A DNA stretch of 12,580 nucleotides, taken from positions 1-12,580 of the forward strand of contig UQCY01000047.1 of the NCBI GenBank assembly GCA_900539645.1, in the 5' to 3' direction. Position numbers and translations under genes: made by a program. The notes beneath the pieces are model-generated. The model was not told the DNA's origin, searched no databases, and saw only the letters and a program-made list of their open reading frames with translations. Shown here one piece after another: positions 6,098-12,580 of this stretch. This stretch comes from an uncultured Clostridium sp. Its GTDB lineage: Bacteria > Bacillota > Clostridia > Peptostreptococcales > Peptostreptococcaceae. The first letter of the stretch is position 1. Each line of letters opens with the position of its first letter.

Positions 6098-6616
6098 CTA
6101 GAAAGTAGTTATCTTATTAAAAGGAAATAACCTAATAACAACTTTTCCTAATATATCAGATTTATTTATTGTCCCTAAAGATATTGCTCGGCTATCCTGA
6201 CTTTCAAGCCTATTATCTCCCATAACAAAAACTTCATTTTCTGGAACAATAATATCAACTGATCCGTCTGTATATGAATCTTTTATATAGTTTTCATTTA
6301 ACTTTTTATCATTTAAATATACAGAACCATTTTTTATAACAATATGGTCGTTAGGTAATCCAATTACTCTTTTTACAATTTTTTTACTTTTACCATCATC
6401 AGATAGATTGTCAGTTTCAGCAACTATAATATCGCCTTTTGAAGGATATGTAATCTTATAGCCTAGTTTAGCAACTATTAAATAATTTCCATCTTCAAGA
6501 GTAGGCAACATAGAACGCCCATCAACAACAACAGGTTGTATAACTACAGATACTAACAAAGCAATTATTATTGCTGTTAAAATAGTTTTAATCCATTCTT
6601 TAACTGTATTTTTCAT
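6098..6616 (-). CDS. lepB: Type I signal peptidase
   Basis: A 172-residue S26-family signal peptidase, which removes signal peptides from exported preproteins at the outer face of the membrane. One membrane anchor (about 10-28) follows a basic N-terminus. The catalytic serine is S35 in GRSMLPTL and the general-base lysine is K82 in KIVKRVIGLP. The box-D/E region MGDNRLESQDSR (132-143) is intact. The size is that of short Gram-positive SipS-like enzymes with a single anchor. The best ribosome binding site is AGGTAGGA about 11 bases before the ATG. Upstream is AT-rich with TATAAT on the minus strand at 6654-6659, but no good -35. It lies 86 bases downstream of the AgrC-like kinase gene in the same direction, so partial cotranscription is possible. 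Confidence 0.95.
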   Translation of the reverse strand: MKNTVKEWIKTILTAIIIALLVSVVIQPVVVDGRSMLPTLEDGNYLIVAKLGYKITYPSKGDIIVAETDNLSDDGKSKKIVKRVIGLPNDHIVIKNGSVYLNDKKLNENYIKDSYTDGSVDIIVPENEVFVMGDNRLESQDSRAISLGTINKSDILGKVVIRLFPFNKITTF

Positions 6617-6702
6617 AGTTTTTTATTCCTACCTATTAAAAAGTTTATAATTAATTATACAATATATTATAATATTAATATATATTTTTAGGATAATTTA
6701 TA

Positions 6703-7974
6703 TTAAGGTATAGGAATTAGAATTTTAGCAGAGAATACCTCTTTATCATACTCAATAACAAGTTCTCCGTCGTATTTATCTAAAGTTCTCTTAACACTCT
6801 TTAATCCCAATCCATGTAGAGATTTATTCTTTTTAGTAGTATTTAAATTATCACCTGTGGAATTAATCTCGCCATTTGTAGTATTTGTAAGTTTCACGAC
6901 AAACAACGAATCTATAGCGATTCCCCTAAGAATTATACTTGTTTCCTTGTTTTTAATCTTCAAACATGACTCGATAGCATTATCCAAAAGGTTTGAGAAA
7001 ATAGTACAAATATCTTCGTCCTCGATAAAGCCACATTTTTTGAAATTAATATCACAGATAAATTTAATCCTATTCTGTAGGCATATAGTATTTTTTTCGT
7101 GTAGCAAAGTATCTAAAATAACATTACCGGTATTAAATTTATTGCTATACTCATCTAAAAGTAGCTCTACTTTTTCTATATACTCATCAGACTTATGATC
7201 ATCGCTATACTTCATACAGATTATATGATTTTTCATATCGTGGTACAATTCACGAGATTTTTCTTGATTTTTATGCAGCATATCCATATAAAAGTCCTGT
7301 TTTTTGTTCTTAGAATTAAAGAATATTACAAGTAAAACTGAAAAATTAGCTACAACTATCAAAAGCAAAGTTAAAATAAAAATATTGGAATTACCCAAAG
7401 AATTTTTGCTCCTTAATTCATTCATTACATTAGCCAAAATGAAAAAGTAAACTGTATTAGTAGCTACTGGAACTACAAGATAGTTTATGTATTTTTTCCA
7501 AGAGCCTTTGTTTTTATACAGATACTTATACGATAGAAAAATGTATATATAAAAGCATAGAATTAGGATAATTTTTTCAACAAATATAGAAATATATTGG
7601 TAATTGTTTTGGCTTATTACTCCTTCAAAGAACATAAAATCGTAAATACTATCTGTAATTTTAAATCCTATGTAATATGTAATCATTAAAAAAGACCAAT
7701 ATAAAGCAGAGATTAAAAGACTTTTTAATGGTTTAATATCATATTCTATACTAGAGAATATGAATGAAAGAGCAGCTATAACCATAAATATTATATTTGG
7801 GCTTATACCTAAATAAAAGCTAGTTGATATTACAACTACGGTTATTACAAAAGGAAGATAATATAGATTCATTCTCTTTGAAGAAAGAGAGTCATATACC
7901 TTCTTTTGTAGAAATACGTCGATAACAAATGAAAAAAGACTTATCACTTGAAGAATAGTTAATGTTTTTAGCAT
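6703..7974 (-). CDS. AgrC-like sensor histidine kinase (GHKL ATPase)
   Basis: A 423-residue membrane histidine kinase. The first 220 residues hold about six hydrophobic segments (roughly 5-22, 37-55, 58-74, 84-103, 128-150, 165-183, 197-220), the peptide-sensor layout of AgrC-type kinases. A short linker leads to the phospho-acceptor His245 in YHDMKNH, the HPK10/AgrC form. The ATPase has the N box FSNLLDNAIES (N328, D331, N332) and a G box HGLGLKS (387-393). The ATG overlaps the end of the regulator gene by 7 bases, with GGAG 7 bases upstream inside that gene, so the two are translationally coupled. No agrB or agrD gene accompanies them, so the ligand is either made elsewhere or is not a cyclic peptide. 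No convincing terminator follows before the signal peptidase gene. Confidence 0.9.
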   Translation of the reverse strand: MLKTLTILQVISLFSFVIDVFLQKKVYDSLSSKRMNLYYLPFVITVVVISTSFYLGISPNIIFMVIAALSFIFSSIEYDIKPLKSLLISALYWSFLMITYYIGFKITDSIYDFMFFEGVISQNNYQYISIFVEKIILILCFYIYIFLSYKYLYKNKGSWKKYINYLVVPVATNTVYFFILANVMNELRSKNSLGNSNIFILTLLLIVVANFSVLLVIFFNSKNKKQDFYMDMLHKNQEKSRELYHDMKNHIICMKYSDDHKSDEYIEKVELLLDEYSNKFNTGNVILDTLLHEKNTICLQNRIKFICDINFKKCGFIEDEDICTIFSNLLDNAIESCLKIKNKETSIILRGIAIDSLFVVKLTNTTNGEINSTGDNLNTTKKNKSLHGLGLKSVKRTLDKYDGELVIEYDKEVFSAKILIPIP

Positions 7975-8672
7975 AAGAAATCTCCAAGGTGAGAGGTTAA
8001 AGCAATTTTAAACTCTTTGTATTTAGGTCTACTAATAGGAATCTTGAAGTCCTTTATAGTTGCAAAATGTTGGTCTATATGGTTGACCTTATCTAAATTT
8101 ACAAGATAACTATTGTGACATTTGAAGAAATTTTTCCCGTTTAACATATCTTCTAGACTTTTTAGACTCATCTTTATCGAATATTTCTCTGATTCTGTGT
8201 AGATTGTAATTTCTTTTCTAATAACCTCGACGTATAAAATATCATCTGTATTTAAAACAATCATATCTGATTTATTTTTTAGGCAGATTTTCTTGCTCCT
8301 ACTGTTAAGTTCTTTTATACATAGTTCAAGGTAGTTGAACAGAAGATCTTTGTCTATTGGTTTTAGTAGATATCTAAAAGCTCTTACCTCATAGGCTTCA
8401 TATACATATTCTTGAAGAACAGTGGTAAAAATTATCTCTACATTTTTATCGATTTCACGAATTTTTCTAGCAGTATCCATTCCAGATAATTTACTCATTT
8501 TTATATCTAAAAAAATAATATCTGTATCTTTATAATCGCTTAGAAGTTCTTCTCCAGATGAAAATTTTTGGATGAAGTAATCTATGTTTATGCTATTTAA
8601 TTTTTCTTTAATCATTTTTTCTAGTTCATCGGCTTGGATTTTTTCATCCTCACATATTGAAATATTAAGCAT
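7968..8672 (-). CDS. AgrA/VirR-like LytTR response regulator
   Basis: A 234-residue DNA-binding regulator. The receiver domain (1-120) has acidic pocket residues E8, D9, E10, phospho-acceptor Asp56 in IIFLDIKM, and Lys104 in YLLKP. The C-terminal LytTR domain (about 130-230) contains the conserved FFKCHNSYLVNLDKV block and ISRPKYKEFK. It is first in an operon with the GHKL kinase, the usual partner. AAGGAG precedes the ATG and an extended -10 promoter lies at 8708-8716. LytTR proteins bind paired direct repeats spaced about 21 bases; the repeat at 3371-3405 is a candidate target. I see no such pair upstream of this operon, so autoregulation is not evident. Confidence 0.93.
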   Translation of the reverse strand: MLNISICEDEKIQADELEKMIKEKLNSINIDYFIQKFSSGEELLSDYKDTDIIFLDIKMSKLSGMDTARKIREIDKNVEIIFTTVLQEYVYEAYEVRAFRYLLKPIDKDLLFNYLELCIKELNSRSKKICLKNKSDMIVLNTDDILYVEVIRKEITIYTESEKYSIKMSLKSLEDMLNGKNFFKCHNSYLVNLDKVNHIDQHFATIKDFKIPISRPKYKEFKIALTSHLGDFLC

Positions 8673-8707
8673 AATTTTCTCCTTAAAAAATTAATTGTCT
8701 TTTACTA

Positions 8708-8716
8708 ATTATATCA
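8708..8716 (-). promoter_or_regulatory. Extended -10 promoter of the regulator-kinase operon
   Basis: The minus strand reads TGATATAAT, with TATAAT at 8708-8713, about 36 bases upstream of the start codon. No clear -35 hexamer is present. Confidence 0.55.
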
Positions 8717-8836
8717 TTTGTAGGCTAAAGGTGGTATCATATATAGATGTCAAATGAAGTAAAATATATAGGATAAAATTTTTCAAAAATGGGTATAAAT
8801 AAAAAGCAAAACAATCGAGCAAAAAAGTTGTAAACT

Positions 8837-8845
8837 TGGTATAAT
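8837..8845 (+). promoter_or_regulatory. Extended -10 promoter of walJ-rlmH
   Basis: TGGTATAAT, with TATAAT at 8840-8845, lies 33 bases before the walJ start. No good -35 is seen. The rest of the 206-base divergent gap 8673-8878 holds only tiny open frames of 9 and 14 codons, and no AgrD-like peptide gene. Confidence 0.6.
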
Positions 8846-8878
8846 AGATAGGCGTGGAAAAAGATGAGAGGTGAGTAA

Positions 8879-9682
8879 ATGCTAAAATATTGTTCAGTTG
8901 GCAGCGGAAGTTGTGGAAACTGCCATTTTGTTGGATATAAAGATACAAACATTTTAATAGATGCAGGACTTAGTGGAAAGAGAATAACGGATGGAATAAA
9001 GGATATTGGAGAGAATCCAGACAACCTAAAAGGAATATTCATCACACATGAGCATATAGATCATATTCGTGGTGCTGGGATAGTTTCAAGAAAATTTAAT
9101 ATACCTATATTTGCAAATGTGGAAACATGGAGAGCGATGAAGGACAAGCTTGGAAAGATAGAGAGCAGCAATATGGTAGTATTTGAAAATGACAAAAACT
9201 ATTCTATCGGTGATATAATAATAAGACCTTTTTCAATAGAGCACGATGCTGCAAACCCTGTTGGCTACAATCTTTGTGCAAAGGGTGGAAGTGAAAAAAT
9301 GTCGATAGCTACAGATATAGGGACAATAACTGAAAATGTTAGAAAAAATCTGTATAAGTCTAAATTAGTTGTCCTTGAATCTAATTACGATAAGAATATG
9401 CTTTTAGCAGGTTCGTATTCTTATGCGTTAAAGAGAAGGGTAATGTCTGAGGTAGGACATCTTTCTAATGATGAGGCAGGAAAATTCTGTGTGGATTTAA
9501 TAAAGAATGGAACGGAGAGAATTCTTTTAGCACATTTGAGCAAGGAGAATAACTTCCCAGAATTGGCTTACGAAACATCAAAGGGAATACTTACGCAGAA
9601 TAATTTTATCGTTGGACAGGATATAAAATTGGATGTACTTTTAAGAAATGATATTTCTGATGTGTACAAGGTAAATCCTTAA
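8879..9682 (+). CDS. walJ: WalJ (YycJ/VicX) metallo-beta-lactamase-fold hydrolase
   Basis: A 267-residue cytosolic metallo-hydrolase of the YycJ/WalJ family. Family members have been linked to DNA exonuclease activity and to cell-wall and replication coordination through the WalRK locus. The N-terminal SVGSGSCGNC signature (6-15) is characteristic. Metal ligands are in THEHIDH (56-62: H57, H59, D61, H62), then H122 in IEHD, D146 in ATD and H219 in LLAHLSKEN; H194 in EVGHLSN is also conserved. GAGAGGTGAG precedes the ATG. rlmH starts 20 bases downstream, with no terminator between. In Bacillus the same two genes lie near the end of the walRK operon, but walRK and htrA are not here. The start is well supported. 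Confidence 0.93.
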   Translation: MLKYCSVGSGSCGNCHFVGYKDTNILIDAGLSGKRITDGIKDIGENPDNLKGIFITHEHIDHIRGAGIVSRKFNIPIFANVETWRAMKDKLGKIESSNMVVFENDKNYSIGDIIIRPFSIEHDAANPVGYNLCAKGGSEKMSIATDIGTITENVRKNLYKSKLVVLESNYDKNMLLAGSYSYALKRRVMSEVGHLSNDEAGKFCVDLIKNGTERILLAHLSKENNFPELAYETSKGILTQNNFIVGQDIKLDVLLRNDISDVYKVNP

Positions 9683-9702
9683 TTTAAAAGGAAGGTAATA
9701 GT

Positions 9703-10182
9703 ATGAATATAAATGTAATTGGAGTAGGAAAGATTAAAGAAAAGTATTTAAAGCTAGGGATAGATGAGTTTAAAAAGAGATTATCAAAATACTGTAAGCT
9801 AGATATAATCGAGCTTGATGACGAAAAAGCTCCAGAAAAACTTAGTGAAAAAGAGATGATAATGGTTAAGGAAAAAGAGGGTAAAAAGATACTTTCTAAG
9901 ATAAAAGACACTAGCTATGTTATTGCACTTGCAATAGATGGTAAAAATCTATCTTCTGAGGAACTTGCCGATAAGATGAGTGATTTAGCAGTTAGAGGAA
10001 ACAGCAATATTACTTTTGTAATAGGTGGATCACTTGGGCTTTCTGATGAGGTGCTTAATAGAGCAGACTATAAGTTATCTTTTTCTAAGATGACATTCCC
10101 ACACCAGCTTATGAGATTGATTCTTTTAGAGCAGGTGTATAGAGCGTATAGAATAAATAATAATGAACCGTATCATAAATAG
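9703..10182 (+). CDS. rlmH: 23S rRNA (pseudouridine1915-N3)-methyltransferase RlmH
   Basis: A 159-residue SPOUT-class methyltransferase that methylates pseudouridine 1915 in helix 69 of 23S rRNA, using S-adenosylmethionine, on assembled 70S ribosomes. The knotted C-terminal half carries the cofactor-binding [10 protein letters not shown] (105-114), the TFPHQLMR block (131-138) and the invariant C-terminal NEPYHK. The start [10 protein letters not shown] is the family's usual first strand. The length equals the family norm. AAGGAAGG precedes the ATG at good spacing. It is cotranscribed with walJ and followed directly by a strong terminator. Confidence 0.98.
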   Translation: MNINVIGVGKIKEKYLKLGIDEFKKRLSKYCKLDIIELDDEKAPEKLSEKEMIMVKEKEGKKILSKIKDTSYVIALAIDGKNLSSEELADKMSDLAVRGNSNITFVIGGSLGLSDEVLNRADYKLSFSKMTFPHQLMRLILLEQVYRAYRINNNEPYHK

Positions 10183-10229
10183 AAAAAAGACTGTTAAGCT
10201 AACTTTTGAGTTAGATAACAGTCTTTTTT
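10183..10229. terminator. Terminator after rlmH, probably bidirectional
   Basis: The stem AAAAAAGACTGTTA (10183-10196) pairs with TAACAGTCTTTTTT (10216-10229), and an inner stem CTAAC/GTTAG caps it. T-runs are present in both directions, so it can also end the convergent membrane-protein gene. Confidence 0.88.
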
Positions 10230-10277
10230 ATAATTAGCTATTTTTAATTTTTTGGAATCTTTGTAAGTAGATATAGT

Positions 10278-10730
10278 CTATTTATTCAACTTCATATTTT
10301 TGAAAATCCTTATAATAGCTGCAACTACTAAAAATCCAACTAATATAAAGAAGAACGAATTAACTTCTTTTCCTAAAGCTATATCTAGTACAACATTTAT
10401 TGCTAAAAAAAGAACCAATAAAGCACTAAATGCGTCAGAGCTAATAAACGTAAAATTCATTCCAAGCTCCATAAAAATAAATCTTAAAATGCTAGAAAAA
10501 CATGTTAAAAATATTAATCCTAAGATAATAACTGCAATAATTGGATATGCGAAAAATGACATTGCATCTGCAGTTAGAAATACTTCTAACACAAAACCAC
10601 CATAAGCTAAATCAGAGAAAAATAACAGTAGAATTATTGTAGAAAATAATGCTAATGTTCTCACCTCTCCTATCTTTTCATCTGGAATATTTGATTTGGG
10701 TTTATTTATATCTTTTGTAATGAATTTCAT
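10278..10730 (-). CDS. Four-helix membrane protein, unrecognised
   Basis: A 150-residue integral membrane protein without a family I recognise. Hydrophobic segments lie at about residues 25-42, 55-80, 95-113 and 122-140, so four passes are likely, with a hydrophilic N-terminus (MKFITKDINKPKSNIPDEK) and a basic end (FKNMKLNK). I chose the ATG at 10730 because AAAGGTG lies about 10 bases before it; an in-frame ATG at 10772 would add 14 residues but overlaps the likely -10. A minus-strand TATAAT at 10764-10769 is a probable promoter element. It is monocistronic and divergent from the YjdM-like gene. No catalytic or ligand-binding motif is visible. Confidence 0.75.
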   Translation of the reverse strand: MKFITKDINKPKSNIPDEKIGEVRTLALFSTIILLLFFSDLAYGGFVLEVFLTADAMSFFAYPIIAVIILGLIFLTCFSSILRFIFMELGMNFTFISSDAFSALLVLFLAINVVLDIALGKEVNSFFFILVGFLVVAAIIRIFKNMKLNK

Positions 10731-10763
10731 AATTATCAACACCTTTATCTTATTGTTTACTAG

Positions 10764-10769
10764 ATTATA
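10764..10769 (-). promoter_or_regulatory. Probable -10 of the four-helix membrane-protein gene
   Basis: The minus strand reads GTATAAT 34 bases before the ATG at 10730. The -35 region is unconvincing. Confidence 0.4.
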
Positions 10770-10838
10770 CAATATTTTTTGATATAAAAATCATTTTTTT
10801 TGTTTGTAATAAATCTGTAATAAATAATAAAAATTTAA

Positions 10839-10867
10839 TTAAAAAACTCCAGTTTGTATAGTATAAT
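10839..10867 (+). promoter_or_regulatory. Promoter of the YjdM-like gene
   Basis: TTAAAA (10839-10844) and a perfect TATAAT (10862-10867) are 17 bases apart. A tandem repeat, TGTAATAAA twice with an 11-base period (10806-10825), lies just upstream. Its meaning is unknown. Confidence 0.55.
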
Positions 10868-10904
10868 GGAAAAGACTATATTAAAAAACGGAGGAAATTA
10901 AAAA

Positions 10905-11243
10905 ATGGAAAATTTACCAAATTGCCCTAAATGTAATTCAGAATACACTTATGAAGATGGAAGCCTTTTAGTTTGCCCAGAATGTGGATACGAATGGAAT
11001 CCAGAAACAACTGTTGATGAGAGTGTGATAAAAGACGTAAACGGAAATGTATTAAACGACGGAGATACAGTTACAGTTGTTAAGGATTTAAAAGTTAAAG
11101 GAAGTTCTTCTTCTATAAAAATAGGAACTAAAGTTAAAAATATAAGACTAGTTCCAGATGCTGCGGATGGACACGATATAGAATGCAAAATAGACGGATT
11201 CGGAGCTATGAAATTAAAATCAAGTGTTGTAAAAAAAGCATAA
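10905..11243 (+). CDS. yjdM: YjdM/PhnA-family zinc-ribbon protein
   Basis: A 112-residue two-part protein. The N-terminal zinc ribbon has CPKC (C7, C10) and CPEC (C24, C27). The C-terminal domain (about 40-112) is a small beta-barrel with [25 protein letters not shown] and a closing [15 protein letters not shown], both diagnostic of the YjdM/PhnA family. The historic name PhnA comes from its position near phosphonate genes; it is not the phosphonoacetate hydrolase, and its function is unknown. ACGGAGGAAA precedes the ATG. It has its own promoter and terminator, so it is monocistronic. No phosphonate genes are nearby. Confidence 0.95.
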   Translation: MENLPNCPKCNSEYTYEDGSLLVCPECGYEWNPETTVDESVIKDVNGNVLNDGDTVTVVKDLKVKGSSSSIKIGTKVKNIRLVPDAADGHDIECKIDGFGAMKLKSSVVKKA

Positions 11244-11256
11244 TAAGATTTATATA

Positions 11257-11316
11257 AATAGTCTTCTATTGTAATTAAACAATATATTAGTTTAATACAT
11301 AGAAGGCTATTTTTTT
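11257..11316 (+). terminator. Terminator of the YjdM-like gene
   Basis: AATAGTCTTCTAT (11257-11269) pairs with ATAGAAGGCTATT further down, and an inner stem joins them with a bulge (TTAAAC/GTTTAA). Seven T follow at 11310-11316. Confidence 0.8.
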
Positions 11317-11346
11317 ATAGAAAATATCTATTTACTAGTTATTCTA

Positions 11347-11375
11347 TTGAAATTAAGTAGAAAAGAAGATATATT
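11347..11375 (+). promoter_or_regulatory. Promoter of the membrane-anchored EreA/ChaN-like gene
   Basis: TTGAAA (11347-11352) and TATATT (11370-11375) are 17 bases apart, close to the vegetative consensus. CTAGTTATTCTA (11335-11346), immediately before the -35, loosely resembles a single LytTR half-site, but no partner is found 21 bases upstream. Confidence 0.55.
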
Positions 11376-11407
11376 TAAATAAAATAAATTATGGGGGGAA
11401 AGAGGTA

Positions 11408-12538
11408 ATGAAAAAAAGTATAAAAAATGTATTAACATCTCCATTTTTAATAGCAGTATATACGATAATTTTGATAATTGTATTTCTATTTTTAAAATTC
11501 AAGACAAATGAAGGAATAATAATAAATTCTTTTGAAGAAAAAAATGAATCTTCATGGAGCTGTAATTATGATTTTTTTAGTGGGGAGAAAAAAGTAAGTC
11601 TAAAAGGAAAAGGAAATAATTTGTTTGTTTGTCCAATTGTAGAACAAGGAAAAATTGATGTAGAAGTAAAGGATAAAAGCGGAAAGATACTATTTAATCA
11701 AACTGTACATGGAGGTTTAGCTAATTACGCAGAATTAGAAGTATTCAATATAAAAGTTCCTTCTGAAGTTATAGTTACGATAAAATCTAAAAGACACAAG
11801 GGTGGAATTAGTGTAAATTATAGGGATTTAGATAAGTTTTCAAAAGAAAGTAAAGAAGTAATGTTTCTATATGGAGAAACTCATGATTATGAAGGTATAA
11901 AAAAGGTAGAAGCAGATTTATGGGGAAAATACTACAATGAATATGGTATGAGAAACTTATTTATGGAGTATTCATATATAGATGCTCAATTTTTGAATAT
12001 GTGGATGAAGTCAGAAGATGATAAGATTTTAAATCAACTTTATGATGATTTTGAAGGGACATTTGCTCATACAGAAGAAAATTTAAATTTCTTTAAAGAG
12101 ATAAAAGAAAAATATCCAGAAACAGTATTTTATGGAACAGATATATGTCATACATATGAAACAGGTGGAAAAAGATATTTAAAATATCTTGAAGAAAATG
12201 GAAAAGTTGAAACTGATGATTATAATAGAGCTATTGAATCTATAAATCAAGGGAAGAAATATTATAAGTTAACTGAAAAAGATGGTATACATAGAAAATA
12301 TAGAGAAAAAGCAATGATTAAGAACTTTGTAAATGAGTATGAAAAATTAGAAGATAAGAGAATTATGGGAGTATATGGGACTCCTCATGTATTGCCATAT
12401 TCAAACTATGTTGATGAAGTAACTCGTATGGGAGTGCAGTTGGATAAAAAATATAGAAAAATATTAAATGTAGAAGATTTATGCACTCTAGAAAGATATC
12501 CAAAATGTAAAGATAGCGAATACAGATATTATAAATAA
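11408..12538 (+). CDS. Membrane-anchored protein with EreA/ChaN/TIKI-like fold
   Basis: A 376-residue protein. A short basic N-terminus and one hydrophobic segment (about 12-30) predict a signal anchor, with the rest outside the cell. Residues 40-140 look like a beta-rich extracellular domain. The C-terminal domain (150-376) opens with GETH (156-159), has Glu187 in FMEYS, and ends with GTPH (324-327) in a VYGTPHVLP strand. Paired GxxH motifs with an intervening Glu after a beta strand are the mark of the EreA/ChaN-like, TIKI/TraB superfamily, which includes esterases, heme-binding and proposed protease members. The superfamily is inferred from these motifs; the substrate is unknown. AGAGG precedes the ATG by 2 bases, with a G-run (11393-11398) nearer the usual spacing. 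It is monocistronic in this window and begins with its own promoter. Confidence 0.7.
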   Translation: MKKSIKNVLTSPFLIAVYTIILIIVFLFLKFKTNEGIIINSFEEKNESSWSCNYDFFSGEKKVSLKGKGNNLFVCPIVEQGKIDVEVKDKSGKILFNQTVHGGLANYAELEVFNIKVPSEVIVTIKSKRHKGGISVNYRDLDKFSKESKEVMFLYGETHDYEGIKKVEADLWGKYYNEYGMRNLFMEYSYIDAQFLNMWMKSEDDKILNQLYDDFEGTFAHTEENLNFFKEIKEKYPETVFYGTDICHTYETGGKRYLKYLEENGKVETDDYNRAIESINQGKKYYKLTEKDGIHRKYREKAMIKNFVNEYEKLEDKRIMGVYGTPHVLPYSNYVDEVTRMGVQLDKKYRKILNVEDLCTLERYPKCKDSEYRYYK

Positions 12539-12551
12539 GACAAAATCAATT

Positions 12552-12576
12552 TAAATGTAAAAATAATTTACATTTA
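12552..12576. repeat. Inverted repeat at the window's right edge
   Basis: TAAATGTAAA (12552-12561) and TTTACATTTA (12567-12576) form a perfect 10-bp stem with loop AATAA, 13 bases after the last stop codon. There is no T-run, so it is a weak terminator at best; the sequence ends 4 bases later. Confidence 0.5.
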
Positions 12577-12580
12577 GCAA

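Noticed and set aside
8747..8860. Tiny plus-strand frames that might be an AgrD-type signal peptide
   Set aside because: The frames are 9 and 14 codons with no cysteine, no amphipathic leader and no charged tail; they do not resemble AgrD.
10733..10741. TTATCAACA resembling a DnaA box (one mismatch)
   Set aside because: It is isolated, overlaps the ribosome binding region of the membrane-protein gene, and no cluster of boxes or AT-rich unwinding element accompanies it.
11391..11408. Five-codon open frame ATG GGG GGA AAG AGG TAA overlapping the start of the 11408 gene
   Set aside because: It has no ribosome binding site of its own and is made of the downstream gene's ribosome binding region; most likely chance.

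Overview
AT-rich, short intergenic gaps, strong Gram-positive Shine-Dalgarno sequences, extended -10 promoters of the TGNTATAAT type and tRNA genes with encoded CCA ends point to a low-GC Firmicute. The DnaD/DnaI-type helicase-loading genes and the walJ-rlmH pair suggest a clostridial relative, possibly Peptostreptococcaceae; the family assignment is inference. No phage, transposon, CRISPR or rRNA was found. The mix is ancestral housekeeping genes with an accessory stretch at roughly 3.4-6.1 kb.

Layout. 1-300: the 3' part of tRNA-Val(UAC), a complete tRNA-Thr(UGU), their terminator, and a second, orphan terminator-like hairpin. 342-1019 (+): UPF0173 metallo-beta-lactamase-fold hydrolase. 1141-3249 (-): two-gene replication operon, a DnaD-domain protein followed by a DnaI-like helicase loader, sharing a bidirectional terminator with the hydrolase. 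3481-4976 (+): an unrecognised small membrane protein followed by two tandem NfeD-like paralogs; the first is interrupted by one in-frame amber codon where the second has CAG. 5158-6044 (+): a toxin-antitoxin pair, Panacea-domain (DUF4065) antitoxin plus PemK/MazF-like toxin. 6098-6616 (-): type I signal peptidase. 6703-8672 (-): an AgrA/AgrC-like LytTR regulator and GHKL sensor kinase in overlapping reading frames, without agrB or agrD in the window. 8879-10182 (+): walJ and rlmH. 10278-10730 (-): small four-helix membrane protein. 10905-11243 (+): YjdM/PhnA zinc-ribbon protein. 11408-12538 (+): a membrane-anchored protein with the paired GxxH motifs of the EreA/ChaN/TIKI-like fold.

How they may work together. 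The DnaD/DnaI pair should load the replicative helicase. WalJ and RlmH are conserved neighbours in Firmicutes. The AgrCA-like pair probably senses an extracellular peptide made elsewhere. A 21-nt-period direct repeat just upstream of the 3481 promoter resembles a LytTR operator, so the membrane-protein/NfeD genes are candidate targets of this or another LytTR regulator. The most interesting items are the Panacea-PemK module, the amber-interrupted NfeD copy with its operon partner, the LytTR-like repeat, and the surface-exposed EreA/ChaN-like protein. I do not see a clearly new multi-gene system.
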